Positions 44,478 through 53,938 of a DNA stretch of 64,000 nt are shown in pieces. Source of the stretch: Couchioplanes azureus. Its GTDB lineage: Bacteria > Actinomycetota > Actinomycetes > Mycobacteriales > Micromonosporaceae. Location of the stretch: positions 62,001 to 126,000 of the forward strand of contig NZ_BMQY01000009.1 of the NCBI RefSeq assembly GCF_014648355.1, in the 5' to 3' direction. Numbering within the stretch: the stretch's first letter is position 1; each line of letters starts with the position of its first letter. The notes under the pieces were generated by a model. That model made no database searches, was not told where the DNA came from, and saw nothing but the letters and a program-made list of their open reading frames with translations. The position numbers were made by a program, and so were the translations under genes.

Positions 44478-45248
44478 ATGAACACCGGAAGCACATCCAA
44501 ACGCTGCCACTGCCGCGACCGGGGAACCGGCAAACCGCTGGGCAGCACATGCCCGAAGCTGCGCCGAGGCAACAGCTGGAACCCCAATCACGGCCAATGG
44601 CAATACCAGATCGAACTGCCGCGGGCGGCGAACGGACGGCGTCGCCCGCTCCGCCGAGGCGGCTTCGACAGCCCAGCCGAAGCGGGCGACGTCCTGCGCC
44701 GCATCACCGACGTGACCGGTCTGCTGACGATGTTCATGACCAGCAGAGGCGGAGGCCGAGGCAAGAGAAAGAAGATCAAGGAAGGCACCCGCCGCTCCTA
44801 CCAAGGCCACATCGACAACCACCTCATCCCGCACCTGGGCACGGTCCGCGCCGACCGGCTCACCGCCGGCCTCATCGAAGGCATGTTCGACAAGATCGAA
44901 GAACGCAACGACCGCCTCGACCTGTACCGCGCCAGCCCCGACCCGAAGAAGCAGCGCGAGGTCAAAGGGCTCCGCACCGGCGGTATCGCCACCCAGCACC
45001 GGATCCTCGCCACCCTGCGCGCCGCCTACAACTGGGCCATGCGACGCGGCATCGTCACAGTCAACCCGGCGAAGCTGGTCGAGATCGCCCCCGAGAAGGC
45101 ACCCAAGAAGGCCCCGGACGCCCGCCGGGCTCCCGCAACCGGCGCACCGCGATCCGTCACGACGTGGGACTCATCCTGGTCACCGGCCAGGTACACCACC
45201 GGCCTGCCCATCACAAGAGGGGGCACCGAGCCTCGCCGGACTGGTTGA
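44478..45248 (+). pseudogene. Truncated tyrosine-type site-specific integrase
   Basis: The frame holds the SAM-like/core-binding N-terminal part of a phage-type tyrosine recombinase: a basic N-terminus with two Cys/His (KRCHCRDRGTG), then TRRSYQGHIDNHLIPHLGTV, LIEGMFDKIEERND and RILATLRAAYNWAMRRGIV then VNPAKLVE. The C-terminal catalytic domain (Arg-His-Arg-Tyr) is missing; the sequence turns to nonsense after EIAPEKAPKKAPD. It cannot recombine on its own. A tRNA-Lys 3' half that could be its attachment site lies at 46696. Confidence 0.8.
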
Positions 45249-45332
45249 ACGACAAGCTCAGTGGCTGTCCTTGAACCTGAAAGGTCATCGAGATGATGGT
45301 CCGGGCCCAGATGTTCGACCGGCCGGGTCGGG

Positions 45333-46091
45333 TCAGTCCAGCCAGGCGAGTCGGGCCACCCTATCGGCGACCGTGACCACCCTCGCCCGGAGCAGCGCGT
45401 CGTTGATCTTCAGGACCACGTGTTCCTTGCGGGCTGGGCACTGCTGGGCGCCGGACACCACGCAGGCTATCCGGGTCGGCTTGGCGGTGACCGGCTGGGC
45501 GCCGATGCTGGACCACAGAACCGCGTCGGTGCTGGTGCCGTCCCAGGTTCGGGCGGGGCGAGTGAAAACCAGGTGCTTGGCCAGCTCCGACTCCTGCATG
45601 CCGATGTCGGTGTAGGCGAAGTGGGCCTGCCGGTCCTGCACGGTGATACACCGGGCGATTGCCAGCAGCGGCTGATAAGAGCCGTCTATCCGCACCGCCA
45701 CGTCGGCTCCCTCCGGTGGCGCGTGGTCGAGCACAGCGGCGAATCCGCCGACCGACACGTCGAGGGTGTGACCGACGCTCTCCACGGAGGTGTGGGGCCA
45801 CCACACCGTCACCGGAAGGTTCAGCTCCCGTCGCGGGTACTGGCGCCGGTCGGTCTCATCATGGGCAGGGCGGCCCAGTCGAACCCATCCGTCGCCGACC
45901 GTCCGCACCGCCGCCCACCATCGGCTTACCGGCGGCGTGTGGATCAGCTGTACCACATCGAACGGACTGACCCCAAGATCACCTTTGACTTCGACGTCCA
46001 GGGTGCCGGTTGTCGGATCCGCCGCGATCAGGACGGCGGAAGCGCCGTTGACAGTGACCGTCGAACCGACCCGCTCTGCCCAGCTGTCCAC
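45333..46091 (-). CDS. PilZ-domain protein (c-di-GMP receptor)
   Basis: A protein of about 252 residues. The N-terminal ~95 residues form a YcgR-like beta domain. The PilZ domain then starts with DRRQYPRRELNLPV, whose two Arg bind c-di-GMP (RxxxR), and continues with DVSVGGFAAVL, the second motif (D/NxSxxG). It is probably an effector of the second messenger; a GGDEF enzyme is at 4146. The start is uncertain: GTG 46091 is chosen because the sequence before it is an unlikely Arg-rich stretch. It is a single gene in accessory DNA beside a broken integrase. Confidence 0.82.
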   Translation of the reverse strand: MDSWAERVGSTVTVNGASAVLIAADPTTGTLDVEVKGDLGVSPFDVVQLIHTPPVSRWWAAVRTVGDGWVRLGRPAHDETDRRQYPRRELNLPVTVWWPHTSVESVGHTLDVSVGGFAAVLDHAPPEGADVAVRIDGSYQPLLAIARCITVQDRQAHFAYTDIGMQESELAKHLVFTRPARTWDGTSTDAVLWSSIGAQPVTAKPTRIACVVSGAQQCPARKEHVVLKINDALLRARVVTVADRVARLAWLD

Positions 46092-46695
46092 CCGGTCAGC
46101 GTAGAACCGAGCAGGACCTTCTCGCGGGCGAAGCGACGCTACGGCGACCCTGTCGGTGGCGGCCAACACGGGCCGAGGTCCGCATGCGGCCGCCCCCGGC
46201 CGTCGCGGCTTCGCCTGGGTTCGACGGGCACGCCTGGCGTGAAGGCACATACGGCTGGTGGGGCCGCTCCGGCACCTTCGGGTAACCATCACCGTGACGC
46301 AACACCGCACGACAGCCGCAAGCCCCCTATCACCCCAAACCGCGCCCCACCTGCGGAACCAGGGTTGAGAGAGAACCACTCAGCAGACTGGGGCAGCGTC
46401 AGCGAGCGCGCAGCCTGGCCCGGACGGGCGGGATACCCCGTCACCTCGGTCTACCGCTCCTGGCGCGATGAGCGGACCGGATGGGAACGCGGGAACGCGG
46501 GCTCACCAAGCCACGGACCCGGGCGCCGACAGAACCATCCCAATATGTGAACTGGATCACGCAGAGATCACCGCGACGTGAATGTCGGCCCCTGTCGCCC
46601 GGTATGAACATCTCTAGATCACGCGCTCGTCCACAGGGGACAGAAAAATGGCCCTGACCAAACATGGAACGCCTGGTCAAGGCCATGATCACCTG
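46092..46695. other. Intergenic stretch without a supported gene
   Basis: About 600 bases upstream of the PilZ gene. Open frames here are Arg/Pro-rich shadows. It may contain part of an integrated element between the integrase and the tRNA fragment. Confidence 0.4.
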
Positions 46696-46737
46696 TGCGC
46701 CGCGTAGGACTTGAACCTACAACCCGCGGATTAAGAG
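46696..46737 (-). other. tRNA-Lys(CTT) 3' half, probable att site of an integrative element
   Basis: On the minus strand the sequence runs CTCTTAA (anticodon loop with CTT), then TCCGC, the variable region, the T arm GTAGGTTCAAGTCCTAC, acceptor strand GCGGCGC and discriminator A. No CCA is encoded. The 5' half is absent: the bases before the loop cannot form the anticodon stem or a D arm. Such 3' halves are classic attachment sites left by integrases, and a broken integrase lies 1.5 kb away. Confidence 0.75.
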
Positions 46738-47038
46738 TAGATCGCAGGTGCCGAGTACCGGATTGAGCGCCTGCTCTTGATGTACCCCGTTGTCGGTCAA
46801 TGTCGCTCGACGTCTGAAGGCTTGGCTGTACTGGTGGCTGTACCCGACGGACCTCAGCCAGAATCCCGAACCTGCTCAACCAGTCGCCGAGGTCTTGACG
46901 CTTAGCGGAATGGGGATGGTCGAGCAGAGGACATGACCTCCCACTTCTGCTCCCATGCGGGATTCGTGCCGACGGCAAGACGACGCATCCTGCCAGCAGC
47001 CCCGGGTACGGCCGCCGCGCCGCACCCGGGCGCCAGCC
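46738..47038. other. Intergenic region next to the tRNA fragment
   Basis: About 300 bases with no supported gene, repeat or RNA. It would be just outside or inside the integrated element, depending on which side of the att site is chromosome. Confidence 0.35.
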
Positions 47039-47683
47039 TCAGGCCGCGAGGTCACCGCCGACAGCGCCCCACAAGCTCGCGAACAGCTCGATCTGGACGT
47101 CGAGGTACTTTTCCACGTGCGCCAGACCCCGGGCAGGCAGGTGGTAATCCTTGCTGCGGCGCACGTCGACCACGCAAGGGGTCGCCCCGGGATGCAAAGC
47201 TGCCCTGTGCCGCCACATCAGGTAGAGCAGCACCTCCGCGGCAGGCCCGGCCAACGGCTCCTCGTACGGCCACAGGTACAAGACCTCCACCCGACCGTCG
47301 CGGCACCTCAGACCCAGCTGGGGCGCAACCTTGATGCTGAGCCCGCAACGAACCTCGATCGCCTTGCCGACCGGGACCACGGAGAGGCCGCCAGGGCCGC
47401 CCCGAGACTCGACGAACTGCTTGAACCCGCGTCCGAGCTGGCAGTAGTGCTCACCGAGCCTCTCTGATATCTTCCGCGCGCGCTGGTACGCAGCCCGCAG
47501 GTGCTCGAAGTCGGACTGCTCCAAGTCGCGGCGGGCCGCGTCGTAGAAGATCTGCCAGTACCAGGAGTTACCGCGACTCAGGCGGAGCATGTCCCTCACC
47601 ATTTGGGGGTGGTGAGACGCCTGACTGTTGAGGATGCGGGCGAGCTGGGGTCCGGTGAGGTGGTGCCTCGGTCTGGCTGTCAT
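47039..47683 (-). CDS. Hypothetical protein
   Basis: A 214-residue soluble protein not recognised by eye. The N-terminus (MTARPRHHLTGPQLARILNS) and the segment NSWYWQIFYDAARRDLEQSD are helical. The C-terminal half has alternating strands, including RVEVLYLWPYEEP and CVVDVRRSKDYHLPARGLAH. The V-V-D-V-R-x-x-K pattern resembles the D-(E/D)xK nuclease core but is too weak for a claim. The ATG at 47683 has a good AAAGGAG site. It is the only intact gene between the tRNA fragment and the tRNA-like debris, so it could be cargo of an integrated element. Confidence 0.7.
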   Translation of the reverse strand: MTARPRHHLTGPQLARILNSQASHHPQMVRDMLRLSRGNSWYWQIFYDAARRDLEQSDFEHLRAAYQRARKISERLGEHYCQLGRGFKQFVESRGGPGGLSVVPVGKAIEVRCGLSIKVAPQLGLRCRDGRVEVLYLWPYEEPLAGPAAEVLLYLMWRHRAALHPGATPCVVDVRRSKDYHLPARGLAHVEKYLDVQIELFASLWGAVGGDLAA

Positions 47684-47842
47684 AGGTGCTCCTTTGGTCG
47701 GCGCCTGGGTCACGCGCAGCAGGGCACGTGAGGCCCCCGCCCAAGGAGTCCCGAGTTGGATCGGACGGCCAACTGACCGAGCCTCTCCGCACTCGGTAAA
47801 GTCAGAACTTGGTACGCCCTGACCCGTCCCTGAGGCGGGAGC

Positions 47843-47874
47843 CCGGCCTCGTGAGTTCCAGCTCACGAGGCCGG
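47843..47874. terminator. Perfect 13-bp hairpin
   Basis: CCGGCCTCGTGAG and CTCACGAGGCCGG pair without mismatch around a 6-base loop. It lies upstream of the 47039-47683 gene, so it may end transcription coming from the other side. Confidence 0.65.
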
Positions 47875-48120
47875 TTCACGTTTCGAGGGGGTCAGCCTAG
47901 CGGACGGTAGTGGCGAGCGCACACCACGCGACAATTGCGCGTCCCAGCCGTCGCGCGGGCAAACCACCGATTCGCAGCTCAGATGGCGCATCCGGGACCT
48001 AGGGCTACTCGATGACCAGGGAGCGCCTACTGTCGAAAACCTCACGCTGCGCATTCAAGCTCGCTGGTCGGCGGCTGGCCGGTCGCAGGTAGATCATGGT
48101 GTCCCAATTGTTCGCTCTCG

Positions 48121-48277
48121 GCAGTATTCGAACCTGCGCTTCGCCTCCGGAGGGCGACGGCGAGGCCAGCATCGCCAAGCCGCTGAACAGGACAAGCATC
48201 AGTGGCCGGTGCTGCGGCCATGCCACTTGGCCGCCCATTTGCCGCCAGCAGAAATGTCTCGACGGATTTACAGTCCG
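48121..48277 (-). ncRNA. Split tRNA-Tyr-like sequence
   Basis: On the minus strand CGGACTGTAAATCCG (48277-48263) is a perfect anticodon arm with GTA, the tRNA-Tyr anticodon. About 130 bases later there is a variable-arm-like CCTCCGGAGG, then a T arm, GCAGGTTCGAATACTGC (48137-48121), with one mismatch. The acceptor strands do not pair. It may be a tRNA-Tyr broken by an insertion, a phage-type relic, or a displaced att site. A further tRNA-like segment with CTGAAGG lies near 48390. The rest of 47875-48666 holds no supported gene. Confidence 0.3.
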
Positions 48278-48666
48278 CATGACCGAGTGCTACTGAGCTG
48301 CTCAAACGCTCTTACGGGCGCGGCTGTGGCCGCATATTCGCCGTGCGAGCGCCCACCTGTGGGCGTGGAGCCGCCAACCTTCCGACCTTCAGTCCGCGTG
48401 TCCGCTTGTCAGCCCGTGGCGTCCGCTCGGTTCCGGTTCGCGCCGACGATGGTCACGACCGGCGCGCGTTGTCGCCGGTTGGGATTCAGTCTCATCGGTT
48501 GTTCAGGCAGTGCGTGAGCAGCCTATGAGCAACTCGCACAGTCTGCGACCTCACCGGAAACTGCTCAATGAGATCTTGTTCAGGCTGTTCGAAGGACGAA
48601 TGACTGATCGTGTCGTCTTCGAGCCCTACGGGTGACACCTACCGAACAGGCTACTGATCTTGATCT

Positions 48667-50253
48667 CTAGGACTCGCAGCCGCCGGTGTCTGCGGGCACT
48701 AGACGGCCGAGCTGGGGTCCCGGGTCCAGACGCCACCCAGGCGGCCACGTAGCGTCCTTCTGGCCACCCATTTTCACTACAGCATTCTTCAGGATTGGCG
48801 GGAAAATGTGATTGTAGGCGACATCACGGAACTGGGCTTGTTCGGTGAAGGTCGCTTTGGCAAATATGGCTTTTCTTTTGAAGGTGGCCCGATCAAAGAG
48901 CGGGCCATGGTTGAACGTCGCATTGTTGAACCAGGCGTCCTCGCCGAAGGTCGCCTTGGCGAAGCCAGTGGGACCGTTAAAGGTTGCTTCCACGAACCTC
49001 GCTATCGTGGTGAAAGTAGTCTCAATAAACGTCGCGAAACTGGTGAAGGTTGCCGCGGTGAAGTCGGCGTTTCCGTTGAAGACGGATTCGCCGAAGTCGG
49101 CATTCTCATTGAAGGTTGCCACGCGAAAATCTACTTCCCGGGCAAAATTCGCCTCGGCGAATTCGGCGGCGCCCATGAAAAAAGCATTGGTAAACTTTGC
49201 TGAGTCGGTGAAGGTAGTTTTTGAAAATTCCGCATGTCCCGCGAACATCACCTCACGGAACTGTGCAGAGCCGACGAAGGTAGTCTTCGTGAAGGTTGCA
49301 TTGCGGAGGTTTCCTCCTACGAGCTCCCAGTCGACGAGGGTGGCGCCGGTGAGATCAAGGTCCAGGCAGGGCCAGAAGGGCTGATGCGGGCTTGCGGCAA
49401 GCGAAGCGGCCTGTTGGACGTCTATGTCGCTTGGCGTGCGCAGATGGGTGGTGAGGATGCGTTGCGCAGTCAGCCGGACCTGCAGTTCCTGATGTGGGCC
49501 GCGACCATCGGCAAATGCGGCGGCGTCCGATGACAGTGATGGGGCGTTCAGCGGCATTGGTGCCGCTGCCGTCTCGAACGCGCCGTCGTCCGGCAGGGCA
49601 TAGGGCATGCGCAGGTAAGCGCACAAGACATTAACGATAGTTTGCCGCTGGCGGGGGTTGTTCTGCGCAACGCGCTCCAAGGCGTACAGGGCACCGAGGC
49701 GGACGGCGGCGTCGGTAGAGCCGAGCAGTTCGACCGCTTTGGTGTAGAGATCGGTGACGCGACGTTCGGCGGCGTCGTCGACAGTGTGTTCGTGGACATT
49801 CTCTTCGTGTCGTTGCCGTCGTAGGGCCAGTAATAGGGCAGCAGCAGCCCCGCCGGCGGCAACGGAGCCGAGCCCATACTTGATCGCCTCAATCTGCAGT
49901 TTGGCCCGCTCGGCGGGCGCACTCACATCGGCGGCGATGCCTAGCATCAGGACGAGGGTGCTGGCGCCAAGGGCGACTAGAACACCCGCGACGGCAAACA
50001 AGCCTTTATCGGTCAGCAGCCACGGCAACCGCCGCCGATCAGAGGTTGCTTCCGATTCTGCCGTCCGACGGTGATGCCCCCATCCCGCGGCCAACGCAAT
50101 GAGCAGAACGGAAGCGGCGAGTGGGACCAGATGCTTCCCGAGAACCGCAGCTATGGACGGCCATGGCCACCGCCAAACTTGAAGCTCCGCCACTCCCACA
50201 ACCATCACGATCGCAGCGGCGATACCAACCCGAACGCTACGGCGCTCCCACAT
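48667..50253 (-). CDS. Membrane-anchored pentapeptide-repeat protein
   Basis: A 528-residue protein with three or four hydrophobic helices in the first ~150 residues (VGIAAAIVMVVGVAEL, LVPLAASVLLIALAAGW, VAGVLVALGASTLVLMLGIA). A helical linker follows (VTDLYTKAVELLGSTDAAVR). The last ~200 residues have repeats such as ATFTKTTF, VGSAQFREVMF and DFTAATFTSFATF. The A(D/N)FxxxxF pattern forms a right-handed quadrilateral beta-helix. Such proteins occur widely in actinobacteria with unknown role. ATG 50253 is chosen on context. The codon usage (more AT) differs slightly from neighbours, suggesting transfer. Confidence 0.85.
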   Translation of the reverse strand: MWERRSVRVGIAAAIVMVVGVAELQVWRWPWPSIAAVLGKHLVPLAASVLLIALAAGWGHHRRTAESEATSDRRRLPWLLTDKGLFAVAGVLVALGASTLVLMLGIAADVSAPAERAKLQIEAIKYGLGSVAAGGAAAALLLALRRQRHEENVHEHTVDDAAERRVTDLYTKAVELLGSTDAAVRLGALYALERVAQNNPRQRQTIVNVLCAYLRMPYALPDDGAFETAAAPMPLNAPSLSSDAAAFADGRGPHQELQVRLTAQRILTTHLRTPSDIDVQQAASLAASPHQPFWPCLDLDLTGATLVDWELVGGNLRNATFTKTTFVGSAQFREVMFAGHAEFSKTTFTDSAKFTNAFFMGAAEFAEANFAREVDFRVATFNENADFGESVFNGNADFTAATFTSFATFIETTFTTIARFVEATFNGPTGFAKATFGEDAWFNNATFNHGPLFDRATFKRKAIFAKATFTEQAQFRDVAYNHIFPPILKNAVVKMGGQKDATWPPGWRLDPGPQLGRLVPADTGGCES

Positions 50254-50394
50254 ACACGCATGGTGACGCACGGCGGGCCGCAAAGGCGGTGTTCGGGCGG
50301 ATCCACGCGCTGCCGAATCGCGTGACCTATGGCGCGCGGCGGGGCCGCCGGCCAGTTACCGAGGCCGAGCTCGCTCGCGTCGCCGAACTCCACT

Positions 50395-50571
50395 CGCACC
50401 ACACGCAACGACCTCGCTTACGCCTACGCGTCGGCGGGACGCCTCGACGACGCGATTTCCCTGTACGAGCGGGCCCTCGCTCATTGCGAGCGAGTGCACG
50501 GGATCGTGCATCCCACGACGAAGGTGATCCGCGGCAACCTCGCCGCCGTACGTGCCGCTCGGGGTACCTAG
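50395..50571 (+). pseudogene. Fragment of a tetratricopeptide-repeat protein
   Basis: The frame reads TRNDLAYAYASAGRLDDAIS, LYERALAHCERVHG and IVHPTTKVIRGNLAAVRAAR. This is the last TPR units of actinomycete ATPase/TPR regulators, where GHPxTLxxRxNLAxxY normally appears. Everything before it is lost. The region 50572-50760 holds no other gene. Confidence 0.65.
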
Positions 50572-50760
50572 TTGGGCTATATCCCCGTATCGATTTCCCC
50601 GATTGCCGCGAGTGGCGGCGGGTGTCGCGGCATGTCGCGTTGGGCCGGCGTGATGGCCATAGCGACGAGGTGTGCGTGGCCAGGGGAGATCTAGGTTCTC
50701 GTACTCACGTGTCTCTATCGCCTAGGTTGGTAGGTTCTCAACCGGAACCGAGGGGGCGGT

Positions 50761-51066
50761 ATGGAGACGCAGGTCGACCCGGCGGTCTTGGATGCGGCTG
50801 CCGGCAAGTGCGGGGATCTGGGGCAGCGGCTGGGTCAGGCGGTGGCCGCGGTGCAGCCGGACAGTCGCGCGGCGGTTGCAGGGTTGGGCAGCGGGTTCCT
50901 GCTGCGCTCGGCGCTGGAGCGGGTGCTTGCCTCCCGGGTCGACGAGTTCGGCAAGTTCGAGCGTTACCTCGGCAAGGTCGGAGAGGCGCTGACGGCTACC
51001 GCGGCCGACTATCGGCGCAGCGACGAGGTCAGTGCGGACCGGTTCGCGTTCCTGCGGGAAGGCTGA
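50761..51066 (+). CDS. Small EspC-like secretion-associated protein
   Basis: A 101-residue, nearly all-helical protein (METQVDPAVLDAAAGKCGDL onward to ADYRRSDEVSADRFAFL). Its helical-hairpin pattern resembles EspC/WXG100-related substrates of ESX systems, but the WxG motif is not present. GAGGGGGCG precedes the ATG. It starts a three-gene unit with an alpha/beta hydrolase (6-base gap) and a lipoprotein. Confidence 0.75.
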   Translation: METQVDPAVLDAAAGKCGDLGQRLGQAVAAVQPDSRAAVAGLGSGFLLRSALERVLASRVDEFGKFERYLGKVGEALTATAADYRRSDEVSADRFAFLREG

Positions 51067-51072
51067 CCGCTG

Positions 51073-52734
51073 ATGGTGACCGTCGGAGAGCTTCGCGACG
51101 CCCAGCTCAGCAGCCTGGACGCGGCGGCGGATGCCTGGATCGCCTTCGGCAAGCAGGCGGAGGATTGGTCCGGCGACACGTCCGCGGAGCTGATCGGCCC
51201 GCTGCGGGCATCGCCGTGGGCCGGGCCGGCCGCGGACGCCGCGTTCAGCCTGCTGGACAAGGTTGATGACGAGTTCGAGGTGGCGGCCATGCAGGTCCGT
51301 ACCGTCGGCTCCCTGCTGGCCGGGGCTGCGGACGAGCTTCGCGGCCTGCAGCGGCAACTACAGACGGTGCTCGACGAGGCGGCCGGGCAGGGCTTCACCG
51401 TGGGAGACGACGGCAGGGTCATCCCGCCGCCGCAGACGTACGCCGAGATCCACGACCCGGACGCCGCGCTGATCGTGCGGCAGCGCATGGACGTCGCCCG
51501 CGATCTCGCCCAGCGCGTCGGTGACATCCTGACCACGGCCACCGAGACGGACAGCCGCTGCGCGCGAGCGCTCGGCGAGCTGACCACTCTCGTGTTCGGG
51601 CAGGAACCGTACGAGTACGGCAACGCCAGCGACGACGCCCGCGCCGCCGCCGAAGCGCTCGGCCTGACCGATGCCTCGATTCCAGCGGCCGGCACCGACC
51701 CGCGGCAGGTCAACAACTGGTGGAAGACCCTCACCCCGGAGCAACAGCAGCTCTACCTGACCGCCTACCCAGCCCGGTTCGGCGCCCTGGACGGCATGCC
51801 GTCGGGCGACCGGGACTTCGCCAACCGCCTCGCGCTGCGCGACTACATCGGCGACAACGTCAACAACCGGCTCGATCGCGGCAACGACCAGCACGACCGG
51901 GCGCTGATGCTGCTCGACAAGCTGGAACGCTCCGAGCAAGGCCCCGAGAGCAAGCGGCTGTACCTGCTCACCATCGACCCGGTCGGGGACGGCAAGGCCG
52001 CCGTCGCGGTCGGCAACCCGGACACCGCCGACCGGGCCGCCGTCCTCGTCCCGGGTGTCGGCACCGAACTGGACGACATCCGGGGCCTGATCGGCCGGGC
52101 CAGCGACATCCAGAGCCAGGCCGCGCTGATGGACCCGACCAGTCAGGTCGCGGTCATCGGCTGGCTCGGCTACGACACCCCCTCACTCGACGAGGACATC
52201 GTCACCGCCACCAGCGGCGGCAAGTCCCGCGCCGGCGCCGTCGCTCTGGACGGGTTCGTCAACGGTCTGCACGCCAGCCACGACGGCCCGGCGCACATCA
52301 CCGCGATCGGGCACAGCTACGGCAGCACGGTACTCGGTGAGGCCGCCAGCACCGGCGACGGCCTGGCCGTCAAAGACCTGGTCGCGCTGGGCAGCCCCGG
52401 CATGCGCGTCGACAACGCCGCCGAGTTCACCACGCCTGTCGATCACGTGTGGGCCGGCGCTGCCGCCGATGACAACTTCGTCGCCCGCCCGGAGAATACG
52501 GCCAGGAAGATCCCGATCCCGTTCCTCAACGACTGGATCGGTGACGCCGCGAACGAGGGCATCCACGGTCCCGGGCCGCACTACCCCGAATTCGGCGGCA
52601 ACGTGCTGCGCATCGACACCCACGGCCACTCCGGATACTGGGATGCGAACTCGATCAGCCTGCAGAGCCAGGCCGCGATCGTCCTCGGCGACTACGAACT
52701 CGCACCGCTGACCGCCGGGAAGGCACCCTCATGA
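51073..52734 (+). CDS. DUF1023 alpha/beta hydrolase with N-terminal WXG-like helical domain
   Basis: A 553-residue protein. The first ~110 residues are a helical hairpin with ADAWIAFGKQAEDWSGD. The C-terminal half is an alpha/beta hydrolase of the DUF1023 type: a core strand AAVLVPGVGTELDDI, the nucleophile elbow GHSYGSTVLGEAA, and the likely catalytic His in THGHSGYW. Such proteins are common partners of ESX-type secretion in actinobacteria, presumed lipases or esterases. It overlaps the lipoprotein start by four bases (ATGA). No secretion ATPase is present in the window. Confidence 0.88.
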   Translation: MVTVGELRDAQLSSLDAAADAWIAFGKQAEDWSGDTSAELIGPLRASPWAGPAADAAFSLLDKVDDEFEVAAMQVRTVGSLLAGAADELRGLQRQLQTVLDEAAGQGFTVGDDGRVIPPPQTYAEIHDPDAALIVRQRMDVARDLAQRVGDILTTATETDSRCARALGELTTLVFGQEPYEYGNASDDARAAAEALGLTDASIPAAGTDPRQVNNWWKTLTPEQQQLYLTAYPARFGALDGMPSGDRDFANRLALRDYIGDNVNNRLDRGNDQHDRALMLLDKLERSEQGPESKRLYLLTIDPVGDGKAAVAVGNPDTADRAAVLVPGVGTELDDIRGLIGRASDIQSQAALMDPTSQVAVIGWLGYDTPSLDEDIVTATSGGKSRAGAVALDGFVNGLHASHDGPAHITAIGHSYGSTVLGEAASTGDGLAVKDLVALGSPGMRVDNAAEFTTPVDHVWAGAAADDNFVARPENTARKIPIPFLNDWIGDAANEGIHGPGPHYPEFGGNVLRIDTHGHSGYWDANSISLQSQAAIVLGDYELAPLTAGKAPS

Positions 52735-53252
52735 CACGCCGCGCAGGGATCGCCCTCGTCACCGCACTGCTGCTCGCCGCGAGCGGCTGCAGCTCCACCG
52801 ACGACCAGCCCGGCGGCAAGGAGGCCCCGTTGCAAACCAAGACGAAAGCCGACGTGGAAGCGCTTGCCCGTCAGCAGTTCGAGACCATCGCCCAGCTCGC
52901 CGGCGGTGAACTGACCAACTGGGAAGCCCGCACCACCGCCTGCCAGGGACAGAACGGCGAGATCGCCGACGACGGCCGATGGAACCTGACCGCGTTCGCC
53001 GCGGTGAAGCTCCCGGCGGACAAGCACGTCGCCGCGCTGCGCGCCGTCCACGACAAATGGCAGGCTCAAGGCTGGGAGATCGCTGACTACCGCACCCTGT
53101 CCGATGGCGCGCGGGGCACGCTGTCCGGACGTGACCCGGCGTCGGGCAACAGCATCTCCCTGGCCAGCAGCAAACCACCCGTGCAGATCGCGATGAACCT
53201 TGGCAGCGCCTGCTACCAGCCCGCACCAGGCGAAGATCCCGCCAATAGCTGA
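52731..53252 (+). CDS. Lipoprotein of the DUF1023 operon
   Basis: A 173-residue lipoprotein with lipobox ASGC at residues 17-20 (LLLAASGCSS). The exposed domain has a single later pair of Cys (TACQGQ and SACYQP) that may form a disulfide. It overlaps the hydrolase stop (ATGA), so it is the third gene of the operon. The architecture of a helical domain followed by a beta-rich half (NWEARTTACQ to GSACYQP) is typical of actinomycete hydrolase-linked lipoproteins. The role is unknown. Confidence 0.82.
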   Translation: MTRRAGIALVTALLLAASGCSSTDDQPGGKEAPLQTKTKADVEALARQQFETIAQLAGGELTNWEARTTACQGQNGEIADDGRWNLTAFAAVKLPADKHVAALRAVHDKWQAQGWEIADYRTLSDGARGTLSGRDPASGNSISLASSKPPVQIAMNLGSACYQPAPGEDPANS

Positions 53253-53494
53253 GGAGCTCGCCGTCAGCCGGGCGCCCGGAGGGCGACATTCTCCTGGCCG
53301 GTGCGATGGGGAGTGGCGGCGGCCCGGTCCAAGGAGGGTGCGGATGACACCCATTGCCGCATTGCTTCCGCCTGGCCGGGCCCGCCATCACACCTACTGT
53401 GACCTGCGGAATCACCCGCGCCAAGAGGCTTGGGCGAACTACAACCGGGTAGTTTGATCAATCCGCGGCATGAGGCTTGTGGGACGGGATTCCC

Positions 53495-53887
53495 TCACCC
53501 GAGGCCGAGGACCAGGCCCTCGGCGGCAACCATGCCCACCGCGCTGGTCCACCACCACGCGGTCCCGTTGACGTACAGGCACGGCGCGGACGCGGTGATG
53601 TCGTCACGCAGCACCTCCACCCGTACGCCCGGCATGAGCAACCGCACCACTCGGCCGTCGGTGAACGGCAGGTCCCAGCCGAACCGACCATCGCGGTCCG
53701 GCCCCGGGTCACGCACGGGATCACCGACGAGGCCGGCGACGCGCCGCTTGAACGGCTCGGCCTCCATCTCGGCCGCGCGCCTGCGAACTTCGGCCAGGAA
53801 CACGTCGAGCGCGGCAACCGCCAGCGCCTCGCTCGCGTTCTCTGCGGGCGTTGTGCCCGGGTTGATGACCCCGCCCGTGTTGATCAT
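53495..53887 (-). CDS. Hypothetical protein
   Basis: A 130-residue protein with an N-terminal helix (EALAVAALDVFLAEVRRRAA) and a central beta stretch (GRFGWDLPFTDGRVVRLLMP). It ends with YVNGTAWWWTSAVGMVAAEG. No family recognised. It has a weak ribosome site and lies upstream of (same strand, after) the AlpA-like HTH gene, 51 bases apart. Confidence 0.65.
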   Translation of the reverse strand: MINTGGVINPGTTPAENASEALAVAALDVFLAEVRRRAAEMEAEPFKRRVAGLVGDPVRDPGPDRDGRFGWDLPFTDGRVVRLLMPGVRVEVLRDDITASAPCLYVNGTAWWWTSAVGMVAAEGLVLGLG

Positions 53888-53938
53888 GCAGTGACCGTAG
53901 CCGCTCAGGGCAGGTGTTTGCGCTGCTGGTCGTGCCGT

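Noticed and set aside
47039..47683. PD-(D/E)xK nuclease assignment for the hypothetical protein
   Set aside because: A single V-D-V-R-x-x-K stretch is not enough; the other core residues could not be located.
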